Of a DNA stretch of 64,000 nucleotides, positions 44,748-53,587 are shown piece after piece. The notes below the pieces were generated by a model that did not search any database, was not told the DNA's origin, and saw nothing but the letters and a program-made list of their open reading frames with translations. Source of the stretch: Cyclobacterium marinum DSM 745 (GTDB lineage: Bacteria > Bacteroidota > Bacteroidia > Cytophagales > Cyclobacteriaceae); assembly GCF_000222485.1 (NCBI RefSeq), contig NC_015914.1:2924501-2988500 (forward strand), read 5' to 3'. The number at the start of each line of letters is the position of its first letter. Position 1 is the stretch's first letter. Position numbers and translations under genes: made by a program.

Positions 44748-45461
44748 ATGATGAATAAAGTTAAAAGTACGCCTTGTGAACTGTGCTTGAGCAGAAAGTT
44801 ATCCCTATTTGCAGGTCTAGGAGAAGAGCATTTGTGCAATATTTCTGAAGGAAAGAATTTTATTTCTCACAAGAAAGGGCAAATCCTTTATTATGAAAAC
44901 ACGAAGCCTTTAGGAGTTTTCTGTGTGAATAGTGGGGTCGTCAAAATTTTTAAAACCGCATCTAATGGTAAAGATCAAATCATACGACTGGCACAGAAAG
45001 GAGACCTTGTGGGTTATGCTTCTTTGATTGGAGAAGAGGCCTATACCACCACTGCCACAATTGTGGAGGATGCAGGTATTTGTTTTGTGCCCAAAGAGGT
45101 ATTTTTAAAGGTAATGAAAGAGGACAATAATTTTCACCGAAGTCTCACTCAGGCCCTTTGTCATGACATGGGTTTAATGGAAAGCCAATTGACTGATGCT
45201 ACTCAAAAATCCATCAGGGAGCGTTTGGCCTTGACTTTATTAAAACTGGGCGACAGTTATGGTGTGGATGGAGGGGATAGACAGCGACTTGACATAACCC
45301 TCACAAGGGAGGAAATTGCTGGGCTTGTAGGTACTGCTACGGAGACCGTAATTAGGTTGCTATCTGAGTTTAAGAAAGATAAACTTATAGATTTACAAGG
45401 GAAAAAAATTATTCTATTGAATCGAAAAGGTTTGGCAAGGCTTTCAGATTTTTATGGTTGA
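44748..45461 (+). CDS. Crp/Fnr-family transcriptional regulator
   Basis: The start at ATG 44748 gives 237 aa; an upstream ATG at 44673 would place the promoter and palindrome inside the gene. The N-terminal part has Cys at 10, 13 and 30 (CELC...HLC), then a cyclic-nucleotide-binding-like beta-barrel. The C-terminal helix-turn-helix reads TREEIAGLVGTATETVIRLLSEFK, keeping the Glu and Arg that read TGA half-sites in Crp and Fnr. Whether it binds an Fe-S cluster, haem or a nucleotide cannot be told. A bidirectional terminator follows. Confidence 0.9.
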   Translation: MMNKVKSTPCELCLSRKLSLFAGLGEEHLCNISEGKNFISHKKGQILYYENTKPLGVFCVNSGVVKIFKTASNGKDQIIRLAQKGDLVGYASLIGEEAYTTTATIVEDAGICFVPKEVFLKVMKEDNNFHRSLTQALCHDMGLMESQLTDATQKSIRERLALTLLKLGDSYGVDGGDRQRLDITLTREEIAGLVGTATETVIRLLSEFKKDKLIDLQGKKIILLNRKGLARLSDFYG

Positions 45462-45473
45462 TAAACCAAAATT

Positions 45474-45500
45474 AAAAAGCCCATCGTAGGGCTTTTTTTT
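45474..45500. terminator. Bidirectional terminator after the Crp/Fnr gene
   Basis: AAAAAGCCC (45474-45482), the 6-nt loop ATCGTA and GGGCTTTTT (45489-45497) form a perfect stem followed by a T tract. On the minus strand it also ends in T-rich sequence and serves the DUF1080 gene ending at 45506. Confidence 0.85.
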
Positions 45501-45505
45501 TGGAT

Positions 45506-46195
45506 CTATTTTGAAAGTTCCGTGATTGGTTCTAAGTCTAGTTTTCTAAACTCTACTTTGGCTCCTTCTGCCTGAACAGCCACTTGCCCTTTAGTGGCGG
45601 TAGCATTGTATCCTTCATTTACCAAGTCACCATTCACCCAAACCTTTACTTTATCTCCTAGGCACTCAATTACCATCCTGTTCCACAAGCCGGGAGTATT
45701 TTCTGAGCCATCAGTAAGGTTAAGGATTCTTCTTTTTTTACCTTCAGTCACTCCCCATTCTTCTTTCGGCCCTCTTCTTTCCTCCATATTGTCTACCTCT
45801 ATATTTTCCACTATGCACCAAAAATCGCCTGCATTTTCATGATACATCTGTACCTCAATAGATTTGGGGAACATTTTGTACAGAGATCTGGGGGTAGAGG
45901 CATGGACAAGTATTCCGCAATTACCCGTGGCTTCCGGAAATCGGTATTCTGCAGTAATCCTGTAATTTTCATATTCATCATCGGTGATCAAATGACCTTG
46001 AGGTGTTCCCATGCTTATCAATAGCCCATCTTTCACTACAAACGAAGGGCTGATATTTGGGTTTTCATCTTGATCCGGCACGTCCACATGCCAGCCGGAC
46101 AAATCCTTCCCATTAAAAATAGGTAATTTCTGTGCCATCAAAGGACTTAGCAACAACAGGGATAGCAAGGAGAGTAGCAAAGCTTTTGGCTTCAT
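45506..46195 (-). CDS. DUF1080 / 3-keto-disaccharide hydrolase family protein
   Basis: This 229-aa exported protein has a signal peptide (MKPKALLLSLLSLLLLSPLMAQ) and a LamG-like jelly roll. Family signatures are IFNGKDLSGWHVD, TAEYRFPEATGNCGILVHAS, GDFWCIVENIEVDN and NRMVIECLGDKVKVWVNGDLVNEG. Recent family work assigns hydrolysis of 3-keto glycosides to some members. The adjoining GMC oxidoreductase and its small subunit could generate that substrate, so the operon may degrade glycosides through a 3-keto intermediate. This is inference. Confidence 0.88.
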   Translation of the reverse strand: MKPKALLLSLLSLLLLSPLMAQKLPIFNGKDLSGWHVDVPDQDENPNISPSFVVKDGLLISMGTPQGHLITDDEYENYRITAEYRFPEATGNCGILVHASTPRSLYKMFPKSIEVQMYHENAGDFWCIVENIEVDNMEERRGPKEEWGVTEGKKRRILNLTDGSENTPGLWNRMVIECLGDKVKVWVNGDLVNEGYNATATKGQVAVQAEGAKVEFRKLDLEPITELSK

Positions 46196-46227
46196 GGTAT
46201 AGGGTTTTATTGGTTATGGTTATAAAG

Positions 46228-46265
46228 CAAACAGGGGAACACCTAAGTAGACGTTCCCCTGTTTG
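46228..46265 (-). other. Intercistronic hairpin between the GMC small subunit and DUF1080
   Basis: The perfect 13-bp stem CAAACAGGGGAAC (46228-46240) and GTTCCCCTGTTTG (46253-46265) has a 12-nt loop. In minus orientation it lies 24 bp after the small-subunit stop and 32 bp before the DUF1080 start. The stem is followed by a poor T stretch, so it is more likely an attenuator or RNA-stability element than a full terminator. Confidence 0.7.
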
Positions 46266-46289
46266 GAATGATGGGCTGACGGGATAAGC

Positions 46290-47006
46290 TTATCCGATCA
46301 AATTACCATTGTCATCCCATTGGGCAATGGTTCCCCTTGTACTGATGTCAAGATAAACGTCTTTGTATTTAGGGTCGTTTTCAAGGCCATGTTTGGCCAA
46401 AACTTCTTCAGGTACTCCATCCCATGCATTAGGGCGGTTACCTACATATCCCAAATCTTTGAAGCCTTCTTCACTGGTGAAAAACCCTGTTGCAGTTAAA
46501 TTTCTGAGATTGTTAAAAAACTTAACACCACTTAGGTTTTCAGGTTTTGCAGTATCAGGGTAAGCAATCAAATCTATAATTTGAGTGCGTTGATCTTCGG
46601 AAATTTCAAGGAATTTGCTGCCAAATAGTTCGTCTGATTTGTGGTCAAGCCATAACATACCACCTCTTAGGGGTGTTTGGTAGCTAGGAATATCCTTCAC
46701 CATGAATTCAATGAAGTCAGGCACACCGGCCTCTGTTGCACTCCCTGAAGTTTCATCTGCAGGGATAATCATGTCCACAAGGATGTCTAGCTTTTTACGC
46801 TCTTCTTCGGTGAAAAAGGTCGCAGATTTTAGGTTTTCGTTATGAATAATCTCTTCCGGAGTTCTACCATAACTACCGAACTCTCCTATTTTAGGATTGT
46901 GAGGAATTTCTACTGTTTCCGGTGATTCCGGCCCGCATCCTGTAAACAGCATACCCGAAGCCAGGGAACCGGTAAATAAAAGTTTTAGGTTTTCTCTTCT
47001 GTTCAT
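46290..47006 (-). CDS. Gluconate 2-dehydrogenase subunit 3-like protein, Tat-type lipoprotein
   Basis: With the start at ATG 47006 it has 238 aa beginning MNRRENLKLLFTGSLASGMLFTGCG: a twin-arginine signal and a lipobox with C24. A longer form from 47063 would overlap the GMC gene. The body (DKLDILVDMIIPADETSGSATEAGVPDFIEFMVKD) is the subunit-3 fold of gluconate dehydrogenase-type flavoenzymes, which in the family helps the GMC subunit. The gene lies 5 bp after the GMC stop codon. The DMIIPADETSGSATEAGV segment is diagnostic. Confidence 0.9.
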   Translation of the reverse strand: MNRRENLKLLFTGSLASGMLFTGCGPESPETVEIPHNPKIGEFGSYGRTPEEIIHNENLKSATFFTEEERKKLDILVDMIIPADETSGSATEAGVPDFIEFMVKDIPSYQTPLRGGMLWLDHKSDELFGSKFLEISEDQRTQIIDLIAYPDTAKPENLSGVKFFNNLRNLTATGFFTSEEGFKDLGYVGNRPNAWDGVPEEVLAKHGLENDPKYKDVYLDISTRGTIAQWDDNGNLIG

Positions 47007-47011
47007 TGCTT

Positions 47012-48751
47012 TTAGATATTTTTCTTGTTCAGTTGATCGATAATGTATTCGGAGGTTCTCCAAGAATTAGCCAAGATGGTCCAGGTAGGATTTTTGTCCG
47101 CTTGGGAAACAAAAGCTCCACCATCTACTACAAACAAGTTTTTGCAATCATGTGCCTGCGAATATTTGTTCAAAACAGATGTTTTGGGATCATTACCCAT
47201 TCGTGTGGTGCCAACTTCATGTATAATTCTTCCCGGTTTATGCAGTCCATATTCTTTGTCTCTTCCCGGTTTTTCACCTAGAATCACTGCTCCCATGCTG
47301 GTCAAAATTTCCTCAAACGTATCGTGCATGTGCTTGGCTTGGTTGAGTTCTTGATCACTCCATTTGTAGTGGAATTTCAAAACCGGTATACCATATTTAT
47401 CCACTACCTGATCGTCGATTTCACAGTAGTTTTCATACCGTGGTATACTCTCTCCTCTACCTGACATCCCTACAGTACTACCGAAAAATCTTCTAATGTC
47501 TTTTTTCAATCCAGCACCATAACCGCCGTTTACTCCAGGATTACCAAATTCATCTTTGACGTATTGTCTCATGGTGTCCATGCCACCACCAAAACCATAG
47601 GAAGGCATGCCCATGCCACCCCAATATTCTATGTGGTATCCTCTGGCAAAATCCAGATTTTTCTCATTAAGCCACCAAGGAGTATAGACGTGCATTCCAC
47701 CTACTCCGTCTTCATTGTATCTCTCTCTGTCCATCAAATCAGGTAGGATTCCCATTCTATCTGCTCCGGTGGAGTCATGCAAGTAATGACCTACGTGTCC
47801 GGAACTGTTACCCAGCCCATCAGGATGTTGTGCTGATTTGGAGTTCAACATTATTCTTGCGGATTCACAAGCAGAGGCTCCTAATACAACAACCCTTGCA
47901 GAAAGTTTGTATTCTTTCATATCGAGCTTACTAATATAAGTAACCCCTGTAGCTTCACCTTTATCATTTGTGATTACTTTCCTTACCATGGCCATGGTAA
48001 AAAGATCCACTTGTCCTTTTTTCATGGCCGGTTTTACCAAGCATGTTCCGGCAGAAAAATCCGCATAAACCTGACAAGCTCTGTTACATTGGCTACAGAA
48101 AAAACAGGTTCCTCTATCATTGTTTACAGGTCTTGTAAGGATGGAAAGCCTGGAAGGTATGACAGGAACATTGACTTTGTCAGCCCCTTTTTTGATAAAC
48201 AACTCATGTAATCGAGGTTTGGGGGGTGGAAGGAAATTTCCATCAGGTTCATTGTTGATTCCTTCTTTTGAACCAAATACACCAATTAGTTTGTCCACCT
48301 TGTCATAATAAGGAGCAATGTCATCATAACTGATGGGCCAGTTTTCACCCAAGCCATCAAAATCCTTTCTCTTAAAATCCAAAGGACCAAATCTCAAAGA
48401 AATTCTACCCCAGTGGTTCGTTCTCCCACCAAGCATTCTAGATCTAAACCAATCAAATTCACTTCCTTCACCACGGGTGTATGGCTCTCCGTCAATTTCC
48501 CACCCGCCTATGGCAGCATCAAAATCTCCGAATGGACGCACAGTACCGGCACCTCTTCGAGGGGATTCCCATGGTGGCCTTAATTGAGTCCTGTGTTCTT
48601 CTATAGCCGGGTCGAAATCAGCCCCAGCTTCTACTACTGCTACCTTCAATCCGGCCTCTGCCAAGATTTTGGAAGACATTCCACCACCTGCTCCAGATCC
48701 TACGATGATTACGTCGTAAGCATCTCCGGCGGTCTGTATTTGAATACTCAT
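47012..48751 (-). CDS. GMC oxidoreductase (glucoside/gluconate dehydrogenase-type flavoprotein)
   Basis: This 579-aa FAD enzyme has the Rossmann motif YDVIIVGSGAGGGMSSKILAEAG near the start, NHWGRISLRFGPLDF near 110-125, and HEVGTTRMGNDPKTSVLN near the end with the active-site His. A CFFCSQCNRACQVYADFSAG segment contains four Cys that could be a metal or disulfide site. With the small subunit just downstream it resembles gluconate or glucoside 3-dehydrogenase pairs of the periplasm. No haem c subunit is adjacent. Lacking its own signal, it may travel with the Tat partner. Confidence 0.9.
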   Translation of the reverse strand: MSIQIQTAGDAYDVIIVGSGAGGGMSSKILAEAGLKVAVVEAGADFDPAIEEHRTQLRPPWESPRRGAGTVRPFGDFDAAIGGWEIDGEPYTRGEGSEFDWFRSRMLGGRTNHWGRISLRFGPLDFKRKDFDGLGENWPISYDDIAPYYDKVDKLIGVFGSKEGINNEPDGNFLPPPKPRLHELFIKKGADKVNVPVIPSRLSILTRPVNNDRGTCFFCSQCNRACQVYADFSAGTCLVKPAMKKGQVDLFTMAMVRKVITNDKGEATGVTYISKLDMKEYKLSARVVVLGASACESARIMLNSKSAQHPDGLGNSSGHVGHYLHDSTGADRMGILPDLMDRERYNEDGVGGMHVYTPWWLNEKNLDFARGYHIEYWGGMGMPSYGFGGGMDTMRQYVKDEFGNPGVNGGYGAGLKKDIRRFFGSTVGMSGRGESIPRYENYCEIDDQVVDKYGIPVLKFHYKWSDQELNQAKHMHDTFEEILTSMGAVILGEKPGRDKEYGLHKPGRIIHEVGTTRMGNDPKTSVLNKYSQAHDCKNLFVVDGGAFVSQADKNPTWTILANSWRTSEYIIDQLNKKNI

Positions 48752-48856
48752 TCTTTGTTTTTTATTAATTACTTTGAAAAATTAAGATAATTTTCTGATA
48801 ATAAAAAGAAACATTTTTAAACTACGATACCCCTACTGTTAAAAATAGGCTATTTT

Positions 48857-49546
48857 TTATAGTAGCGGTCGTAAATGTTTCCAAACTGTTTGGGCGACAA
48901 TCTCTTGACCTTCACTAGTCGGGTGAATACCATCCGGCAAATTTAAATCAGGATTCCCCGCTACTCCCTCGAGCAAAAAAGGGATCATTTCCACCTCTTG
49001 CTTCCTTGCAATCTCAGCATACATTTCCCTAAACTCTTCCGAATATTCTTGCCCCATATTGGGAGGAATCTGCATTCCGGCCAACAAGATTTTGGTGTCA
49101 GGAAATCTGTTTGAAACAGATGAAATGATTGCATTAAGGTTTTTTCTGGTTTCTGCTAAAGGGATTCCTCTCAACCCATCGTTTCCTCCGAGTTCAAGTA
49201 TGAAAACTTCGGGTTGATCCTCCAGAAACCAATCAAGCCTACTCAAGCCACTGGCAGTAGTTTCTCCACTTAAACCACCATTTATCACTCGATAATTTAA
49301 GTTAAGACTATCTATTTTATTTTGAATCAAGGAAGGAAAAGATTCATCCTCATCCAAACCATATCCTGCTGTCAAACTATTGCCATAAAATAAAATATTT
49401 TTTTTCTTTTGCTTCTCAGGCTTTTTATCTGCTGTAGGTGTAACCTTTTTCTCTGATTCCTGTTTTTGATTACAGGAGACAGTAAAAAAGGAAATGGCTA
49501 CAAGAAGTAGCATTACCGGAAATATTGTTTTTATCAATTTTAACAT
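48857..49546 (-). CDS. SGNH/GDSL lipoprotein esterase (TesA-like)
   Basis: The ATG at 49546 gives 229 aa beginning MLKLIKTIFPVML and a lipobox TVSC (C25). The catalytic blocks of the SGNH fold are FYGNSLTAGYGL (I, Ser), NGGLSGETTASGLSRLD (II, Gly), LELGGNDGLRG (III, Asn) and DGIHPT (V, Asp/His). The closest enzymes are TesA-type arylesterases, thioesterases and lysophospholipases. It is divergent from an ybbA/ybbP-like ABC pair, the same arrangement as tesA and ybbAP in E. coli. A -7 box on the minus strand lies at 49572-49579. Confidence 0.92.
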   Translation of the reverse strand: MLKLIKTIFPVMLLLVAISFFTVSCNQKQESEKKVTPTADKKPEKQKKKNILFYGNSLTAGYGLDEDESFPSLIQNKIDSLNLNYRVINGGLSGETTASGLSRLDWFLEDQPEVFILELGGNDGLRGIPLAETRKNLNAIISSVSNRFPDTKILLAGMQIPPNMGQEYSEEFREMYAEIARKQEVEMIPFLLEGVAGNPDLNLPDGIHPTSEGQEIVAQTVWKHLRPLL

Positions 49547-49638
49547 TTGAAAAATTTTTACAATCAATTATCAAAAATACTAAACTTAATCCACTATTGT
49601 TTTTGTTCAAAAGGGATAAGTTTTTTTCTTTGAAAGAT

Positions 49639-50316
49639 ATGAACATACTAAGCGTTGAAAATCTGAGCAAAACCTACCGTAGTGGAAACAGGGAACTCAC
49701 TGTATTAGATCAGGTAAGTTTTGAAGTGGAACAAGGTAAAACCCTTTCAATAGTCGGCCCTTCCGGGAGCGGTAAAACCACCCTGTTGGGCTTATGCGCC
49801 GGTTTGGATGTGGCCAGTTCCGGAAGCGTTCGCATGGATGGTAAAGCACTTGAAAACATGAACGAAGATCAAAGGGCCGGCATTAGGAATCAATTGGTGG
49901 GTTTTATTTTCCAAAATTTTCAACTTTTACAAACTTTAACAGCATTGGAAAATGTAATGGTTCCTTTGGAGTTAAAGAAACGAAAAGATGCCAAAGATAA
50001 GGCAAAAGAGCTTTTGGTAAAAGTAGGGCTTGGGGACAGGCTAACCCATTACCCTAATCAATTATCCGGTGGGGAACAACAAAGGGTTTCCATTGCCAGG
50101 GCTTTTGCAAATGAGCCAAAAATATTATTTGCAGACGAACCTACCGGCAACTTAGATACTGAAACCGGAGAAATGGTTGAAAATCTAATCTTTAAGCTAA
50201 ACAAGGAGCAAGGGACCACATTAATTTTGGTTACCCACGACTTGGAATTAGCAGCAAAAACACACCAGTCATTACATATTAAAGGCGGTAAAATACAGGA
50301 GGCTACACATGGTTGA
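49639..50316 (+). CDS. ABC transporter ATP-binding protein (LolD/YbbA-like)
   Basis: This 225-aa ATPase starts at ATG 49639 (MNILSVENLSKTYRSG); an upstream reading from 49525 would lie inside the divergent esterase gene. Walker A GPSGSGKTTLL, the Q-loop FQNFQLLQTL, the signature LSGGEQQRVSIARA, Walker B ILFADEPTGNLD and the H-loop THD are intact. MacB/LolD-type ATPases work with FtsX-like permeases, here the next gene, which it overlaps by 8 bases. Confidence 0.94.
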   Translation: MNILSVENLSKTYRSGNRELTVLDQVSFEVEQGKTLSIVGPSGSGKTTLLGLCAGLDVASSGSVRMDGKALENMNEDQRAGIRNQLVGFIFQNFQLLQTLTALENVMVPLELKKRKDAKDKAKELLVKVGLGDRLTHYPNQLSGGEQQRVSIARAFANEPKILFADEPTGNLDTETGEMVENLIFKLNKEQGTTLILVTHDLELAAKTHQSLHIKGGKIQEATHG

Positions 50317-52828
50317 TTGGGCTTGGTCTATTAAAATGGCCAGAAGAGAATTTAGAAAAACTGGCGTCAAATTAGTTCTGTTTGTTTCAGCGATTGTTAC
50401 AGGTATCGCAGCATTAGTAGCGGTCACTTCCTTCGGAGATAATTTAAGTAAAGACATTGATGAGCAAGCCAAGGAACTGTTGGGAGCCGACTTACTACTC
50501 AAGAAAAATCAGCCCATAGAGTTTCCCGAGATTGAGGAAATAGCCAGCAAGCATGCCTTGGAAATAAACTTTGCTTCCATGGTCTATTTTCCTAAAGCCG
50601 GTGACAGTAGATTGACTCAGGTAAGGGCCTTGGAAGGGGATTTCCCTTTTTATGGAACATTAGAAACTATACCGGAAAACGCTGAAAGCGATTTTAGATC
50701 CGGTGGTAAAAAGGCTCTGGTAGAAAAAACAATAATGGCTCAGTTTGATGCAGTGGTCGGGGATTTTATTAAGGTGGGCAATGTCAACCTTGAAATTATC
50801 GGAGCCTTACAAAAAGTGCCGGGGCAAACCGGTATTACTGCAACCGTTGCCCCAGCTGTCTATATTCCCATGGATCAGCTTGAGGCCTCAGGTTTGGTGC
50901 AATATGGAAGCAGGGTCAATTACAATCATTATTTCCTGTTTCCGGAATCTTATGCCCTGCAAACATTAATTGATGAGAACAAAGAGTTATGGGGTGAAGA
51001 TCGGGTTAACTTTGATACCGTTCAATCGCAAAAAGAGTCAACAGGAAGGTCTTTCGAAAACCTTTCCAACTTCCTTACATTGGTTGCCTTTATCGCTGTT
51101 TTGTTGGGTTGTGTGGGAGTGGGAAGTGCAGTCAATGTCTTTGTAAAAGAAAAGCTTCCTTCTGTAGCCGTGTTAAGGTGCTTAGGGGTAAAAGCCTTGG
51201 ATATCATTGTCGTGTATTTGGTACAGATTTTTTTTATGGGTTTGCTGGGTTCCATTATTGGTGCAACAGCCGGAGCCTTACTTCAATTTCTGTTACCCAT
51301 CGTTTTTAGTGATTTCCTACCGGTGGAAGTGACGGTTCAATTGGCTTGGGGAGCCATTGGTATGGGAATAGTTACCGGGGTATTGATATCCATCCTTTTT
51401 GCCTTAATTCCATTGCTAAAGATTCGGAAAGTTTCTCCTATGATGACTTTAAGACCGGACGATCAATCAACCAATATAGGAAAAGATCCTTTACGATTAT
51501 TTGTGTTGATAGGTATTGTGGTGTTTATACTTTTGTTTAGTTTCTTTTTGTTGGGTAAATGGGATCAAACCCTGTGGTTTACCGGTTTTGTGGTATTGTC
51601 CTTTGGTGCCTTATGGCTTTTGGCCATGGGCGTAATGAAGGCCATAAGGACTTTTTTACCCATTTCCTTAAACTATCCCGTGAGGCAGGCTTTGTCAAAT
51701 TTATACCGACCCAACAACCAAACAGTTTCCCTTTTGGCTACCATTGGATTAGGTACGGCCATGATTGGGACCTTGTTTTTTATCCAAGATCAACTGTTGG
51801 ATGAGGTAAGGTTTGCAGACAAAGAGGACCAGCCCAATATGTTGTTCTTTGATATTCAAACCAACCAAGTAGACAGTATGAAAGCCGTATTGGATGCCGA
51901 AGGTTTACCTATCTTGCAACATGTTCCCATCATCACTATGGGCGTATCTGAGGTCAATGGGCTCACCAAAAAAGAAAATGAAGCACTTAAGGATGAAGAT
52001 AGAAGGTCAAGATCTTTTTACAATCGGGAGTTTAGAGTTACTTATAGAGATAGTCTCATAAATACTGAAGAGCTGGTGGAGGGGGAACTTATCCCTTATA
52101 CAACTAACTCAGATAGCATCTTTGTATCCATGGAAGAAGGTTATGCAGAACGTAATCACATGAAGATAGGGGATGAGATAGTCTTTAATGTACAAGGCAG
52201 ACCTCTGACTACTTATGTTGGAAGTATACGAAAAGTTAACTTTAGAAGAGTTTCCACAAATTTCCTGGTTGTTTTTCCTGATAAAGTGTTAGACAAAGCT
52301 CCGAAATTTCACGTGCTGATCACTAAAACAAAAGACGATAAAGCTTCCGCCGCCATCCAAAACACCATAGTCAGACAGTTTCCTAATGTATCGGTTGTGA
52401 ATTTAAGTATGATTGTGGAAACCTTGGAGGACTTATTGGGGAAGATTGGGTTTGTTATTCAGTTCATGGCTTTCTTTAGTATTATAACTGGTATTTTAGT
52501 GCTGATTAGTTCCTTGCTCATCAGTAAATTCCAGCGGGTAAGGGAAAATATTTTGTTAAGAACCATTGGTGCTGAAAGAAAAGTATTGATAAAAATCAAT
52601 ATCCTTGAGTATCTTTTTCTAGGAAGTTTGGCTGCAGGTGGCGGTTTGATTTTGTCTATCCTCGCATCATTTTTGTTAAGTTATTTTGTCTTTGAAATTG
52701 CTTTTAGCTTGGCGTGGCAACCCTTGGTTTTGGTGTTTGGATTGATAACAGCCCTCACGGTGTTCTTAGGTTATGTAAACAGTTTGAATATTTTGAAAGC
52801 AAAGACAATGGATATTTTAAGGACTTAA
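50309..52828 (+). CDS. FtsX-like ABC permease (YbbP-like)
   Basis: This 839-aa permease has FtsX-type domains. N-terminal helix near 22-43, a periplasmic segment to about 245, helices at about 250-275, 295-320, 345-368, 390-410 and 415-440, then a second periplasmic block, and three C-terminal helices (about 705-730, 757-780 and 790-815). It is the size and shape of E. coli YbbP. Function is likely handling of a lipid, lipoprotein or peptide across the envelope, not proven. It is translationally coupled to the ATPase. Confidence 0.9.
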   Translation: MVDWAWSIKMARREFRKTGVKLVLFVSAIVTGIAALVAVTSFGDNLSKDIDEQAKELLGADLLLKKNQPIEFPEIEEIASKHALEINFASMVYFPKAGDSRLTQVRALEGDFPFYGTLETIPENAESDFRSGGKKALVEKTIMAQFDAVVGDFIKVGNVNLEIIGALQKVPGQTGITATVAPAVYIPMDQLEASGLVQYGSRVNYNHYFLFPESYALQTLIDENKELWGEDRVNFDTVQSQKESTGRSFENLSNFLTLVAFIAVLLGCVGVGSAVNVFVKEKLPSVAVLRCLGVKALDIIVVYLVQIFFMGLLGSIIGATAGALLQFLLPIVFSDFLPVEVTVQLAWGAIGMGIVTGVLISILFALIPLLKIRKVSPMMTLRPDDQSTNIGKDPLRLFVLIGIVVFILLFSFFLLGKWDQTLWFTGFVVLSFGALWLLAMGVMKAIRTFLPISLNYPVRQALSNLYRPNNQTVSLLATIGLGTAMIGTLFFIQDQLLDEVRFADKEDQPNMLFFDIQTNQVDSMKAVLDAEGLPILQHVPIITMGVSEVNGLTKKENEALKDEDRRSRSFYNREFRVTYRDSLINTEELVEGELIPYTTNSDSIFVSMEEGYAERNHMKIGDEIVFNVQGRPLTTYVGSIRKVNFRRVSTNFLVVFPDKVLDKAPKFHVLITKTKDDKASAAIQNTIVRQFPNVSVVNLSMIVETLEDLLGKIGFVIQFMAFFSIITGILVLISSLLISKFQRVRENILLRTIGAERKVLIKINILEYLFLGSLAAGGGLILSILASFLLSYFVFEIAFSLAWQPLVLVFGLITALTVFLGYVNSLNILKAKTMDILRT

Positions 52829-52912
52829 TATGGAGTGATTTAAGTCAGGGAAGACGGAAAAGGAACCTTTTGATTAAATTCTGTGTCTCTACATTAGATA
52901 CAAGTAAAGCAA

Positions 52913-53362
52913 ATGAAAATTGAAGAGGAAATAAAACAAAGTCTATTTAAAGACGGATATACCAAAGCAGTAGTGAATTTATTGTTCACACAAAGCTATT
53001 TGGTGAGCCGTCAAAGTAGGATTTTTAAGCCTCATGATATCTCTGCAGAACAGTACAATGTCCTTAGAATTTTGAGAGGGAGGTCTCCCAAACCAATCAC
53101 TGTTTCATCGATTCAAGAGAGAATGCTCAATAAAATGAGTAATGCCTCAAGACTGGTGGAAAAGCTCAAGCAGAAAGAAATGGTGAAGCGTACCGAATGT
53201 CCCAAAGACCGGAGGCAAGTGGATGTAGTGATTACTGAAAAGGGGTTGGATCTTTTAGCGCTACTTGACAAAGAAGTAAAGCAATTTAATATGGATACGA
53301 TTCATCTCGATGAGGGTGAGGTAGAACAATTAAATCACTTATTGGATAAGCTTAGGGGTTGA
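52913..53362 (+). CDS. MarR-family transcriptional regulator
   Basis: This 149-aa protein has the winged helix typical of MarR: NVLRILRGRSPKPITVSSIQERMLNKMSNASRLVEKLKQKEMVKRTECPKDRRQVDVVITEKGLDLLALLD. The DRRQV segment is the wing. It lies 84 bp downstream of the permease gene on the same strand and may be its regulator, or independent. Ligand unknown. Confidence 0.9.
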   Translation: MKIEEEIKQSLFKDGYTKAVVNLLFTQSYLVSRQSRIFKPHDISAEQYNVLRILRGRSPKPITVSSIQERMLNKMSNASRLVEKLKQKEMVKRTECPKDRRQVDVVITEKGLDLLALLDKEVKQFNMDTIHLDEGEVEQLNHLLDKLRG

Positions 53363-53587
53363 TTTTAATAAGTGGATTTTGAAGATTGGCCTATTTTTGA
53401 AGCTATATTAAATTTTGTAGCTTATGGGACTAATCATTTTATTATAAAATCCCTTACATTTTTAATTTTCGGTAACTCCTGTATGTTGTCGAAAGGTCTG
53501 AAGCTGTCTTTTGAATTTTTGGCCTGTGTTTTGTGTAGGGATGTGAAAAGTTAGAGGTTTAAATTATTAACAAGAGTAGCTAAAATT

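Noticed and set aside
44140..45461. A restriction or defence island around the HsdR-like gene
   Set aside because: Only a single nuclease-type domain is present. No methylase, specificity subunit, helicase or toxin is adjacent, and neighbours are a regulator and a DNA-binding membrane protein.
53372..53554. 60-codon ORF between the MarR and SIMPL genes
   Set aside because: The region is AT-rich and intergenic, the product looks like random hydrophobic sequence, and no homology is recognised.
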